Shown one piece after another: positions 38,452-47,458 of a DNA stretch of 64,000 nucleotides (position 1 is its first letter; the number at the start of each line of letters is the position of its first letter). Origin of the DNA: CAWEFA01 sp963851385 (GTDB lineage Bacteria > Bacteroidota > Bacteroidia > Bacteroidales > DTGW01). The position numbers and the translations under genes were made by a program. A model generated the notes under the pieces. It saw only the letters and a program-made list of their open reading frames with translations. It was not told where the DNA came from and did no database searches. Where the stretch lies: NCBI GenBank assembly GCA_963851385.1, contig CAWKPE010000031.1, forward strand, positions 1 through 64,000, written 5' to 3'.

Positions 38452-41400
38452 TTAAAGTTTTAAAGTAATACTAATAAAAAAAGATTTCGGATTAGGAAAT
38501 GATCCCCTGTCGATAGCGTTATCTGAAAAGTTATTATCAGTATATATTGTGGCTTCAGGATCATATCCTTTGTATTTTGTGAGAGTTAATAAATTTTCGA
38601 AAGTGATTGAAACCCTCATCGAAATTTTGTCATATAATTTTTTCCGAGGTTCGTATGAAAATGTAAGTTGTTTGAGCCTGATGAAACTTGCATCTTCTAT
38701 AAAATAAGATGACTGGTAAAACACACTTGTAGCAAAGGCGCTAATCGAATCTTTGATTAAAGAATTTAATTCCCGGTTTGTAGCCGCTATGTAAGTACCG
38801 GCACGTGTAGCATTATACTTTTTTACTCCGGCAACAGCATACCACAACATATCCAAAGTAAAATTTTTATAAGTTATTGTATGAAACCAGTTCCAGGTAA
38901 ATTTAGGCATGGAATTGCCAATAACTACTTTATCTTTTTCATCCAACGAAGTATTGGAACTATCAGCATTCAAATATTTGTAACCTCCGATTTTGACATA
39001 TTTCTTATCATTTCTTGCTTCATCAACCTGTGTCCATTTTCCTGCGCACATATACCCGTATATGTCGCCTAATCCCTGTTTTTCTTTTAAGATAAATTCC
39101 GGAACAAGAATATCCTGGTTATTAATTATCTTGATCACACTATCAGAAGAAAGCTTGTTTAATAATTGGGAGAATGTTGAGATATTGAATTTAGTGTACC
39201 AATAAACGTTATGTGTCAATACCGGTATCAATTCAATGAAAAACTCCTTACCACGTGTTTCAATTTCGCCGACATTATAGTACATTTTACCTGTGCCAAA
39301 ATACCCGGGAATATCCCGAAGCATTATCAGGTTGCTGTTCTTTTTATGGTAAATATCACCTCCGGCCTTAATCCTGCTGTTACCTGATAAATCTATATTT
39401 GCTCCAATATCATATTCTTCTAATATTTCCTGTTTAAGTTCATGGTTTGACAGTTGATAAATATACTGACCATTATTTACTACATTGCCAAAATTGACTG
39501 TCATGAGATCTGAATAAAGATCATTGCTCAATCCATTAAGGGGATAATTACCTGCCTTGCCCCAATTGACATAAAAATTTATATGATTGATCCATTTTAT
39601 TTTATTCAAACCGTATTCTTGCGCTAAATCCCAGTTAATGGCCAATGAAGGAAATAATTGTTTAGTATTAATATTTGTTCCTTCAACCAGGTTTTCATAA
39701 TTACCTGCAATTGAAATAAAATATTTTTCATTATAGTTGTAATTAAAATTGCCCAGGTAAGAGTTTATTTTTCTTATTACTGCTCCATGAGGTCCGTGTA
39801 TAGACATTGAATTTCGAATATATGCTTCATTATTTCTATTAAAAACTTCTAAGGAATTGATATTAATTGTGCCCGATCCTCCTGAAGCAGAATCATTCCA
39901 GTAAACGTTGTCTTTATAATATTTGACACCTGCAAAAATTTTAAAATTATGATTACTGATTTTTTTTTGCCATTTCAGGTTACATTGATTATTTAAGACA
40001 ATGACGTGTTCATAGCTGTCAATATAATCTATACCTTGCTGATCTTGATTATCATCAGTATAATAAAAGGAAGTGCCTAATTTGGAAGTGTCATTATAAT
40101 GACTTATTATCGAAAGGTAATGATAACTTCTGAATGATAAATCCGATGACACTTTTATATTGAAATCCCTGAAAAGGCTTAAGTTCATTGTACCTCTGAG
40201 GGTATTTGAAGCTATGTCAATTGATTTATTGGAGTCTTTTATCAATGAATCCGTATTTTGACTTCTATTAAGCGGGATATAATTCTGGTATGTTCTATAA
40301 GCCAGATAGCCAGTATGCTTATCAAAATAATACGAATCTGGAGTGCTAAGCATACAGGGCGATTTATTAATTCCTTCAAATAAAATTCTGTTCCCACCAT
40401 AACCGTCTACACTATTCCGGTTTTCCTGGTAACTTCCCCTGTACCCAGCTTCAATAGTCAGCTTTTCAAAGAATGTACGATCTCCATTAGCAGACAATGT
40501 GTAACGCCGGTATGAAGTATTTTTTATTGTTCCCTGGTTATTTAAATAATTGCCTGAAATGTAATAGCCTGTATTTTTTATTGTTCCTGAAGCCGATAGT
40601 TGGTATTCACTTACTTTACCAACCTGGAATATTTTATTCTGCCAGTCAGTACTGGTAAGGGTATCAATAAGAGGCTGATATTTCGGGTAATATTTTCTTA
40701 TGTTAATATTAAATTGTTTGTTACATGAATCCATAGAAGCTAAAAAATCTTTAGTGTTCATCAGGTCATATCTACCGGGAAACCATTGAATTCCTTGTCT
40801 CGTTGTAAAGGTGATATTGTTTTCTTTCTTACCATGTTTTGTGTCTATCAGGATAACACCATTTCCCCCCTGGTATCCAAATAATGCAGTTGATGAGGCA
40901 TCCTTTAGTACAGTGATATTATCAATATCGTGAATATTAAGGTCGGCTATACCAAGGGTATTTAAGTTGACCGAGGGTACCGAAACACCGTCAATCACAT
41001 ATAGAGGATCTACGCAGCCAAAGATGGAACTGATACCCCTGATAATGATTCTCTGATGATCACCTGGCAGGCCAGAGGTTTGAGTAGCCCATACTCCAGC
41101 AAATCGGCCATGTAAAATATCTGAAGCATTGCTCAAATTTGAATTCTCAATTGCTTTTGCACCTATCGACTCAATGGGCCTTCCGATTTCCAGATCATAA
41201 AATTTTCTGAGTTTTGAAGTTATTTTAACTTCACCAACTTGTTGAGTTTCCGTTTTTAAGGATAAGTTTAAATCAATATCCCGATCAAGGTTAATAATTC
41301 TTTCTACAGTTTTATAACCGATAAAACTATAGATCAAGGTATAATTTCCCAATGGTAGTTTTATAACGTAACTCCCATCAACGCTGCTGAACACGCCAAC

Positions 41401-41841
41401 ATTGTCATCTTTAACATAAATACGTGTTCCTGCTAATGGCGAATTATCGGCTGAATCTTTAATTGTCCCGGTTATCCTGTATTTCGAAGGTGATTTCTTT
41501 CTTGTAAGTATAATGTTTTCTCCTTTTACCTGGTATTCAATTGGCAAAGCTGTCTGAATTTCTTCAAGTAATTGCTTAATAGTTGGGTCGGCTTTGCTTA
41601 CCGTAATCAATTCATCTTTCCTAAAAACTTTGTTATTATATGTTATGTTTGCAATGTTTGATAAATTAATTGAATCTATGAGTTGTTCTAACATGTATTT
41701 ACCAGGTTCAAGTAAAATTTTCCTGTCAAGTACCTTATTTGCTTGTTGTGCGGCTATATTAACTGAAAAAATTAAGAAATTGCAGACAATGAATTTATGC
41801 AGACATTTCTTTACTTGATTATGTATTTTCAATATAATCAT
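38452..41841 (-). CDS. SusC/RagA-family TonB-linked outer-membrane transporter with STN domain
   Basis: 1,129 residues: signal peptide (about 1-31), secretin/TonB N-terminal (STN) domain (about 50-112, ANITYNNKVF...LLEEIQTALPIEYQVKGENIILTRK), carboxypeptidase-regulatory-like domain (about 117-190, ITGTIKDSADNSPLAGTRIYVKDD...GSYVIKLPLGNYTLIYSFIGYKT), plug (about 215-330, NASDILHGRFAGVWATQTSGLPGDHQRIIIRG) and a C-terminal barrel ending FFISITLKL. The STN domain lets the transporter signal to the upstream FecR anti-sigma factor. It pairs with SusD for import; no glycoside hydrolase or protease lies beside it, so the ligand is unknown. Confidence 0.93.
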   Translation of the reverse strand: MIILKIHNQVKKCLHKFIVCNFLIFSVNIAAQQANKVLDRKILLEPGKYMLEQLIDSINLSNIANITYNNKVFRKDELITVSKADPTIKQLLEEIQTALPIEYQVKGENIILTRKKSPSKYRITGTIKDSADNSPLAGTRIYVKDDNVGVFSSVDGSYVIKLPLGNYTLIYSFIGYKTVERIINLDRDIDLNLSLKTETQQVGEVKITSKLRKFYDLEIGRPIESIGAKAIENSNLSNASDILHGRFAGVWATQTSGLPGDHQRIIIRGISSIFGCVDPLYVIDGVSVPSVNLNTLGIADLNIHDIDNITVLKDASSTALFGYQGGNGVILIDTKHGKKENNITFTTRQGIQWFPGRYDLMNTKDFLASMDSCNKQFNINIRKYYPKYQPLIDTLTSTDWQNKIFQVGKVSEYQLSASGTIKNTGYYISGNYLNNQGTIKNTSYRRYTLSANGDRTFFEKLTIEAGYRGSYQENRNSVDGYGGNRILFEGINKSPCMLSTPDSYYFDKHTGYLAYRTYQNYIPLNRSQNTDSLIKDSNKSIDIASNTLRGTMNLSLFRDFNIKVSSDLSFRSYHYLSIISHYNDTSKLGTSFYYTDDNQDQQGIDYIDSYEHVIVLNNQCNLKWQKKISNHNFKIFAGVKYYKDNVYWNDSASGGSGTININSLEVFNRNNEAYIRNSMSIHGPHGAVIRKINSYLGNFNYNYNEKYFISIAGNYENLVEGTNINTKQLFPSLAINWDLAQEYGLNKIKWINHINFYVNWGKAGNYPLNGLSNDLYSDLMTVNFGNVVNNGQYIYQLSNHELKQEILEEYDIGANIDLSGNSRIKAGGDIYHKKNSNLIMLRDIPGYFGTGKMYYNVGEIETRGKEFFIELIPVLTHNVYWYTKFNISTFSQLLNKLSSDSVIKIINNQDILVPEFILKEKQGLGDIYGYMCAGKWTQVDEARNDKKYVKIGGYKYLNADSSNTSLDEKDKVVIGNSMPKFTWNWFHTITYKNFTLDMLWYAVAGVKKYNATRAGTYIAATNRELNSLIKDSISAFATSVFYQSSYFIEDASFIRLKQLTFSYEPRKKLYDKISMRVSITFENLLTLTKYKGYDPEATIYTDNNFSDNAIDRGSFPNPKSFFISITLKL

Positions 41842-41909
41842 TGGTTTATTTATAAATTTTGTAATCCGGATAATTATGAAATCATTTTATATCATTTTTA
41901 CTGGAAATA

Positions 41910-42914
41910 CTATTTATATGATATTTCTATGATATTTCTCTCCCGATTGATATTTACATTTAAGGTCATTTCTACAATACTTAATGCATCTTCTAACGGC
42001 AAATTATTGAAGCTCCCTGTAAACAGTTCCTTTTCTGCCAACGAGTAATTTTCCCTGTAAATTATCTTTTTATTATAGAGGCCAGACAATGAAGAACATA
42101 ATTCAGCAAGGGGTGCATTTTTAAAATATAATTTTTTTGTTTTCCATGCCAACATATTCATATCTTTTACGGTATCTTTCCTTAGCAACCCGGATGTATT
42201 GTTATAGATGCCTTGTTGCTTTGGAAAAAGGATTAGTTTTTCTTTTTCGTCACCTCTTTTGTAAAAGGCCACTTTGCCTCTTAATACTGTTAATTTCTCC
42301 AAATTATCCGATAGTTTTGCCTTTAAATTGAAGGAAGTTCCCAGTACCTCTGTCACTGTGTTCCAGGCAAAAATTTTAAAAGGTCGTTTAGGATTTTTAG
42401 CTACATCAAAAAAAGCTTCCCCGTCGAGATATACTTCACGGTTATGTTTTTTGAATACTATCGGGGCCTTAAGTATGGAATATTCATTCAAACATATCAT
42501 TGTGCCATCAGGAAGCCGGACACTCAAAGTATCTGGTCCTGATGAATAGGTCGTTAATATCTCTTTTTGCAATATGTTGGTTTTATACAGCCAATTAGCG
42601 ATTCCGGCAAGTGCTAAGATCAACGTAATAGAAGCTGCAACTTTCAATATCCTGCGGGATAAGTACAATTTTTGAACCTTTTCAACATGTTTATCAACGG
42701 TCTGTTTACTTATAGTATTCCAGGCGCCGTCTATATCAGCCTTAATGTTTTGATACGTTTTACCTGTAGCTTCCCAACATTCGGCCCAATTGTAATATTT
42801 TTTCCTGTTGGCCTCAGATGCATTTAACCACGCGTCAAATTCTTTAATTTCTTCGTCAGTGGCTCTGCCTGTAAGGAATAGAACAGCCAAATCTACGTTC
42901 ATTTCATTGTCCAT
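41910..42914 (-). CDS. FecR-family anti-sigma factor
   Basis: 334 residues. The cytoplasmic N-terminus contains ATDEEIKEFDAWLNASEANRKKYYNWAECW, one membrane helix lies at about 90-108, and the periplasmic FecR domain includes YSSGPDTLSVRLPDGTMICLNEYS...REVYLDGEAFFDVAKNPKRPFKI...TEVLGTSFNLKA. The C-terminal DUF4974 domain has LYFKNAPLAELCSSLSGLYNKKIIY...GSFNNLPLEDALSIVEMTLN. It holds the sigma factor until the STN domain of SusC contacts it. Order sigma, FecR, SusC, SusD on one strand is the standard arrangement. Confidence 0.93.
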   Translation of the reverse strand: MDNEMNVDLAVLFLTGRATDEEIKEFDAWLNASEANRKKYYNWAECWEATGKTYQNIKADIDGAWNTISKQTVDKHVEKVQKLYLSRRILKVAASITLILALAGIANWLYKTNILQKEILTTYSSGPDTLSVRLPDGTMICLNEYSILKAPIVFKKHNREVYLDGEAFFDVAKNPKRPFKIFAWNTVTEVLGTSFNLKAKLSDNLEKLTVLRGKVAFYKRGDEKEKLILFPKQQGIYNNTSGLLRKDTVKDMNMLAWKTKKLYFKNAPLAELCSSLSGLYNKKIIYRENYSLAEKELFTGSFNNLPLEDALSIVEMTLNVNINRERNIIEISYK

Positions 42915-43036
42915 AGTTTTTTATTTTAATAGTATGACGTGAAAAAATATAAATTCCCTATTGGATCAATAAACTATTTAATAAAATATTTTTAAAAATA
43001 AGACAGGAAGGGCATTACAAATTATTAAAAAATCAA

Positions 43037-43588
43037 CTATTGAAGAAATCCGTGTTTCACGAGGTATGACCTGATTTTCTTAGTTGCCATTGATAAGTGG
43101 TTATCAACTGTTTTTTCGGAAATATTTAGTTTTTCAGCAATTTCTTTTCTGGTGAATTCGCCATATCTCTTTAATGAAAATACTGTAAAACATTTTTCAG
43201 GTAATTCTTCAACCGCTTTTGTTACTATATCACTGAATTCACTATATTCCAACAATCGGGATGGATCGGCATTATGTACTAAAAGTTGGTTAGCCTCTTC
43301 ATAAGTAATAAAGGACTTTTTATATTTTAACCTGAGGTAATCAATAGATTTATTTTTAACAGAAGTATACAAATAAGTTTTGTAAGAAGTATGAATGTTA
43401 ATTTCATCTCTTTTTTCCCAAAGTTGTACAAATTTCTCCTGGACAATTTCCTCGGCTATGGTTTGATTGCGTATAAGCTGCGTACAATACCTCAGAAGCT
43501 GTATATAGAATTCCCTGAATAAGTATTCAAACTTGTTGCGATCAAGTTTTTCATTCCTTTCTTCCTGACCTGATACACTCAAAGCCAT
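43037..43588 (-). CDS. ECF RNA polymerase sigma factor of the SusCD cassette
   Basis: 183 residues. Region 2: YLFREFYIQLLRYCTQLIRNQTIAEEIVQEKFVQLWEKRDEINIHTSYKTYLYTSVKNKSIDYLR. Region 4: ELPEKCFTVFSLKRYGEFTRKEIAEKLNISEKTVDNHLSMATKKIRSYL. Both are typical of the Bacteroidota FecI-like group. It should activate the downstream FecR-SusC-SusD-lipoprotein genes when the outer-membrane transporter is loaded. It is 122 bases upstream of fecR. Confidence 0.92.
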   Translation of the reverse strand: MALSVSGQEERNEKLDRNKFEYLFREFYIQLLRYCTQLIRNQTIAEEIVQEKFVQLWEKRDEINIHTSYKTYLYTSVKNKSIDYLRLKYKKSFITYEEANQLLVHNADPSRLLEYSEFSDIVTKAVEELPEKCFTVFSLKRYGEFTRKEIAEKLNISEKTVDNHLSMATKKIRSYLVKHGFLQ

Positions 43589-43725
43589 AACCCAAACTTA
43601 TTTCTTAATTATTCTTTGCCTTCTCAGTTATTTTTGGACGTTAAATATAATTAAAACTTTAACATTGGTTTTGATTAGCTCGAATTGAAAATTAGGAATG
43701 CATAAATACCTGCCTGAGTGCCTCA

Positions 43726-43824
43726 ATGCTTTGGCCTTCAGTTATTCGTAAACAGGCTAAGATTACGGCCATTATCAAATTTAATTTGGAAGATATGCAG
43801 GATGCTTTGGAATATTATGCTTAG
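43726..43824 (+). other. 32-codon ORF in a scarred intergenic region
   Basis: Open frame MLWPSVIRKQAKITAIIKFN... to a TAG at 43822-43824, extendable upstream without an ATG to about 41 codons. It lies in the 800-bp stretch that also holds SusD and MFS remnants and may be another gene fragment. I do not recognise it. Confidence 0.25.
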
Positions 43825-43938
43825 CAATGTATAAGCTTATTAGCTTTGATTAAAAGAACTATAATAAAAAATACAAGACTAATTTAACTTTATAATTGCA
43901 AATAGTCAAATAAAACTTAATATAGCATTTTATTTTAA

Positions 43939-44037
43939 CTACTTCTGCAAATTTGGATTCAATTTTTTATCTTCATCCGGATTGGCAGTAAAATAAGTAT
44001 TCCTGTCAATGCCTATCGGATATACGATAATATCCTG
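43939..44037 (-). pseudogene. C-terminal remnant of a second SusD gene
   Basis: On the minus strand 33 codons read QDIIVYPIGIDRNTYFTANP then DEDKKLNPNLQK-stop, the classic SusD ending (yPI....N.....LNPNL). It is different in sequence from the end of the intact SusD at 36817. Upstream codons run straight into the 3' end of an MFS gene lying on the opposite strand, so the rest of this SusD is gone. Confidence 0.7.
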
Positions 44038-44171
44038 TTTTTCTTGGATTATTGGCTGAATATCGTACATTGCATTTTAGTTTTTTAATTCCGAGTTTTT
44101 TTGTGGCAATTGCATTCATCATTTCATTTTTCAATTATCTTAAAACCCGTAAAGCAAACATTCAATTGTAG
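44033..44171 (+). pseudogene. 3' remnant of a second MFS transporter gene
   Basis: Frame PVFLGLLAEYRTLHFSFLIP then SFFVAIAFIISFFNYLKTRK and ANIQL-stop matches the end of the intact MFS protein (35449-35581) almost residue for residue. The DNA is about 85% identical by eye, with many synonymous changes, which points to a paralogue and not an assembly copy. It begins abruptly at TCCTG shared with the SusD remnant. The remaining 218 bases to the next gene hold nothing recognised. Confidence 0.85.
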
Positions 44172-44389
44172 TTTATTAAATTGTCAGGAATTTCTTTTAA
44201 TTGAATTTATTATATTTACTAATTCTACTTTGACACACTGAATATTTTGATATAATTTGGTATTTTGGTGCATTAGTGGCATTATAATATATGACACAAA
44301 AACACTAAAACACAAAAGGCCACCAAAAAGAAAAATTAATTATTACCTAAAATCTTCAAAGCAGAACTAACTTTATTAAAGATATCATT

Positions 44390-45430
44390 ATGAATTTTCC
44401 GCAAACAATTTCTTTTACACTAACCAATTCCTGTATCCTGAGGTGTAAAATGTGCGGCCAATGGAGCGAAGAAGGTTATATGAGAAAAAATAAGGAAAAC
44501 CAGAAACTATTATTAAAGCTTGCTGATTGGAAAAGATTAGTTAATGAAATCGCTGAACATAATATTCCTTCGGTGATAATTCGCGGCGGCGAACCATTCC
44601 TGTTTCCTGGCATTATTGATCTTTTGGAATACATTAACAGTAAAGAAATTTTTATATCCATTGACACTAACGGAACTTTAGTTAAAAAATTTGCTGCTGA
44701 TATAGTTCGTATCGGGAAAATGCACCTTACTTTTTCGGTTGACGGACCTGAAGAAATTCATGATGAAGTCAGGGGGATGAAAGGTAGTTTTATAAAGATA
44801 AAAGAAAGTATTGAAAGTTTTAATGAACTGGAGAAAAACAGTGACAATAAAATAAGTCGTTCTATTTGTTTTACAATTAGTCCGTATTCGATAAAAGGAC
44901 TTGGCAAGATGCCCGATGTTGCAAGAAGTTTATCCATCAATACCCTCGTTATTGTCCCTTATTATTACATTCCTGAAGAAGTTGGGAAAAGTTATGAAAC
45001 CATAATGAAAGAGCATTTCAATTGTACTTCTTTTTCATGGCGAGGATTCCATCACGAAAACTCAGGCATTGATTTTAACGAATTTCAAACTGAGTACCGC
45101 GAGTATTTGGCTAAGCTGGATGGGATTTATAATTATCCTTATTTGAAATTATCAGAAGAAGATTATCGTCAATGGTTCAGCAACTCGAATATTTTAATAG
45201 GTTCTCCGTTATGTGCAAATACTGAAAAACTTATTGATATTCAACCTGACGGAAGAGCAAATTTTTGTGTTGACTTTCCTGATTTTTCTTTTGGCAACGT
45301 AAAGGAATCAACAATTGAGACTCTCTGGAACAGTGAAAAGGCAGAGAAGTTTCGGGAATACAGACGCAAAAAACTATTACCTGTTTGCTACAGGTGCGGG
45401 GCAAAATATATGTCAGAAACCGTTGGCTGA
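44390..45430 (+). CDS. radical SAM protein with SPASM-like C-terminus
   Basis: 346 residues. The [4Fe-4S]/SAM motif CILRCKMC (Cys15, Cys19, Cys22) is followed by SVIIRGGEPFLFPGIIDLLEYI and FSVDGPEEIHDEVRGMKGSF, as in the MoaA/PqqE-like group. The C-terminal part (LIGSPLCANTEKLIDIQPDG...FCVDFPDFSFGNV...TLWNSEKAEKFR...PVCYRCGAKYM) matches the cluster-binding SPASM/twitch extension. Such enzymes modify peptides, proteins or small molecules by radical chemistry. No precursor peptide or partner is adjacent; the substrate is unknown. Confidence 0.85.
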   Translation: MNFPQTISFTLTNSCILRCKMCGQWSEEGYMRKNKENQKLLLKLADWKRLVNEIAEHNIPSVIIRGGEPFLFPGIIDLLEYINSKEIFISIDTNGTLVKKFAADIVRIGKMHLTFSVDGPEEIHDEVRGMKGSFIKIKESIESFNELEKNSDNKISRSICFTISPYSIKGLGKMPDVARSLSINTLVIVPYYYIPEEVGKSYETIMKEHFNCTSFSWRGFHHENSGIDFNEFQTEYREYLAKLDGIYNYPYLKLSEEDYRQWFSNSNILIGSPLCANTEKLIDIQPDGRANFCVDFPDFSFGNVKESTIETLWNSEKAEKFREYRRKKLLPVCYRCGAKYMSETVG

Positions 45431-45582
45431 AACATACCAAATAAAATATGATTTAGTTTATACACTTGGGTTCTTACTTTAGAACACATCGAAGCTTTGC
45501 AGTTGCGAAATATATTTTTTGATTCATACATTTTTAGTATTTTTAGTAAAGCTTAATTAAATTCTATTAAAGCTAGTTTATT

Positions 45583-46344
45583 ATGAATTTATTAGATCAA
45601 TTCTGTAATTTTTTATTGAGAATTTGGTTTTTATTAATAATTAATCCATTCAATGATTTGCTATCATTTTTTAAAAAAAGTTGCATACTATACTATATAT
45701 TAACAATGTCTATAATAATATTTCTTCTCTATTCTAAGTTTGGGAGTGAAATAAAAAAAGCAATTGATATTAATGCGGATACAACTTTAGTTTCAAAAAC
45801 AATATATCCTAAAGAACAAGATTGTTCAGTTACAGATTATGATATAAGAACTCATAATGCATATCTAATCTCAATGTTGCAAGAAAGATATTCTTCATCT
45901 ATTAATTATCAATCAAGAACCGAAACAAGTATTAGCCAGGCAAGATCAATTTATTTTGGAATATTGGTAGTTATTCTTACTCTTATGTTTAGATCCGAAG
46001 AAAATAAAACTTATAAGTTTAGAGTTTCATTAGTTCTATTAGGCATTATTATTATGATATATTCATTGGAAATTCATCTTAAGGACATGCAGGAAAGACA
46101 AATTTCATGTAATACATTAACTGGTAAAGTATATGAGAAACTTGTTAGTTCAAATGACATAAATTGTAATTGGTATGAATTTAATTGTAATAAAAGAGAT
46201 AGTTGTTGGGAAGGAGCGTGTTATAATAAACATTTGAGAAAATTAAAAAAGGCTTTTCATCCAGATGCTGAACAACGTATATATTATATTATTCCTTGGC
46301 TTATACTATCTTATTTAGCTATTTATTTCTTTAGAAAAACTTAA
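45583..46344 (+). CDS. four-helix membrane protein with Cys-rich loop, unknown family
   Basis: 253 residues with hydrophobic segments at about 35-52, 124-139, 146-163 and 234-250. Between the third and fourth lies a loop of about 65 residues containing CNTLTGK and NCNWYEFNCNKRDSCWEGACYN. I recognise no family. It stands alone, 152 bases after the radical SAM gene and convergent with a truncated sigma gene. Confidence 0.6.
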   Translation: MNLLDQFCNFLLRIWFLLIINPFNDLLSFFKKSCILYYILTMSIIIFLLYSKFGSEIKKAIDINADTTLVSKTIYPKEQDCSVTDYDIRTHNAYLISMLQERYSSSINYQSRTETSISQARSIYFGILVVILTLMFRSEENKTYKFRVSLVLLGIIIMIYSLEIHLKDMQERQISCNTLTGKVYEKLVSSNDINCNWYEFNCNKRDSCWEGACYNKHLRKLKKAFHPDAEQRIYYIIPWLILSYLAIYFFRKT

Positions 46345-46385
46345 TTTCGATTAGACAGATTTAAAAATGCGTTTAAATTTCATTA

Positions 46386-46613
46386 TTAGGACATAAAATT
46401 AGTCTCTAAATATTTTATTCTTGAATGAATATCAATAGAATTTCGTTTTTCGAAAAGTTTAATATATACTTTTTGAGATATTTCTCTTGCTGTGTCCAAA
46501 TCTTTTAAATACTTAAAAGCAAACGAAGTTAATAAAGGATAGTATTCATAAAAAATAATCCGGTATGCAGCTTCGTCTCCTTCTTTTAAATTTCGCAGCA
46601 GTTTATGGTCCAT
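46386..46613 (-). pseudogene. truncated ECF sigma factor (region 2 only)
   Basis: 75 residues: LLRNLKEGDEAAYRIIFYEYYPLLTSFAFKYLKDLDTAREISQKVYIKLFEKRNSIDIHSRIKYL is a clear sigma region 2, but the frame ends (ETNFMS-stop) before the rest of region 2 and the region 4 that binds the -35 box. No continuation is visible in other frames. It is probably the leftover of a full ECF gene, close to the scar at 44 kb. Confidence 0.75.
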
Positions 46614-46664
46614 TTTTCAGGTTAATTATATGTTTTTTGATCTTTTATATTAACCGCTAACAAA

Positions 46665-47057
46665 TTATTTATGCGCAATTAAATCTTCAATAAACTTAAT
46701 GAATTTTTCTGATAGGTTTAAGAGTGGTAATACAACTTCGGAATCAAATTTGGTAAAATCAGAATAATCTCCTTCCTGTCTCCAGTCAAATAAATCGTTA
46801 TAAAATTTGCCAAATTCGGAGTTGATTTTTTTGGTTTTAACATATTCATTCAGAAATGTAGTCCTAACTCCGTTATGAGTTTTGGCTGTAATTCCCCTTT
46901 TTATCAATAGCGCATTAACTGCATAGTAACATGCATAATATAGTCTGTTAATACATGAGTTCCAGCTTTTGTTCTCGGCTAATAATTTTGCATCTTGCAA
47001 GGTTTCATAAGATCTGTCAAACCTGTATTTAATATAATCATTTATATCTGGCTTCAT
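46665..47057 (-). CDS. HEPN domain protein of an MNT/HEPN pair
   Basis: 130 residues. The PF05168-type HEPN pattern is clear: YIKYRFDRSYETLQDAKLLAENKSWNSCINRLYYACYYAVNALLIKRGITAKTHNGVRTTF, then LFDWRQEGDYSDF, with RxxGDY-like signature. HEPN proteins pair with minimal nucleotidyltransferases as toxin-antitoxin or nucleotide-handling modules. The strict RNase motif Rx4-6H is not evident, so nuclease activity is doubtful. Its start codon overlaps the stop of the MNT gene by 4 bases. Confidence 0.85.
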   Translation of the reverse strand: MKPDINDYIKYRFDRSYETLQDAKLLAENKSWNSCINRLYYACYYAVNALLIKRGITAKTHNGVRTTFLNEYVKTKKINSEFGKFYNDLFDWRQEGDYSDFTKFDSEVVLPLLNLSEKFIKFIEDLIAHK

Positions 47058-47377
47058 GCAAGTTTGATACCTTCACTTAGAATGCTATTGTAAAAAGGAG
47101 TAATTGAATATTGGGATTCCCAGATTTTTTTAGAATATACAAAAATTGAAATCGGTTCGCCGATTTCTAATTCAAGATCAAAGATGTAATGACGATAAGA
47201 TTGTTCAAGTTTCTTATCGACCTGGTCCTGATTTAACAGAACCAAGAAATCCCAATCTGAATCGTTATGAGAATCACCTCTGGCATGTGAGCCATATAAA
47301 ATTACTTCAGCATCAGAATCTTTTTCCTTGATCCTGTGTGCAATCATATTTGCTATATTTTGCTCTCTGTCTGTCAT
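47054..47377 (-). CDS. minimal nucleotidyltransferase (MNT) domain protein
   Basis: 107 residues. The pol-beta-type motif VILYGSHARGDSHNDSDWDFLVLL carries Gly29-Ser30 and the metal-binding Asp41 and Asp43. It lacks other domains, as expected for MNT antitoxins of HEPN/MNT systems, some of which AMPylate their partner. It is the first gene of a two-gene operon with the HEPN protein and lies 81 bases downstream of glyQS on the same strand. Confidence 0.87.
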   Translation of the reverse strand: MTDREQNIANMIAHRIKEKDSDAEVILYGSHARGDSHNDSDWDFLVLLNQDQVDKKLEQSYRHYIFDLELEIGEPISIFVYSKKIWESQYSITPFYNSILSEGIKLA

Positions 47378-47458
47378 TCCAAAACTAATGTCACAAAATT
47401 AGGTAATTTTTCCAATCTTGCAGGAATAATTAAGAAGTAAATATTTTGGACACACAAT

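Noticed and set aside
36817..41841. Classical starch or glycan utilisation locus
   Set aside because: SusC and SusD are clear but no glycoside hydrolase or lyase occurs nearby, so a glycan substrate cannot be claimed.
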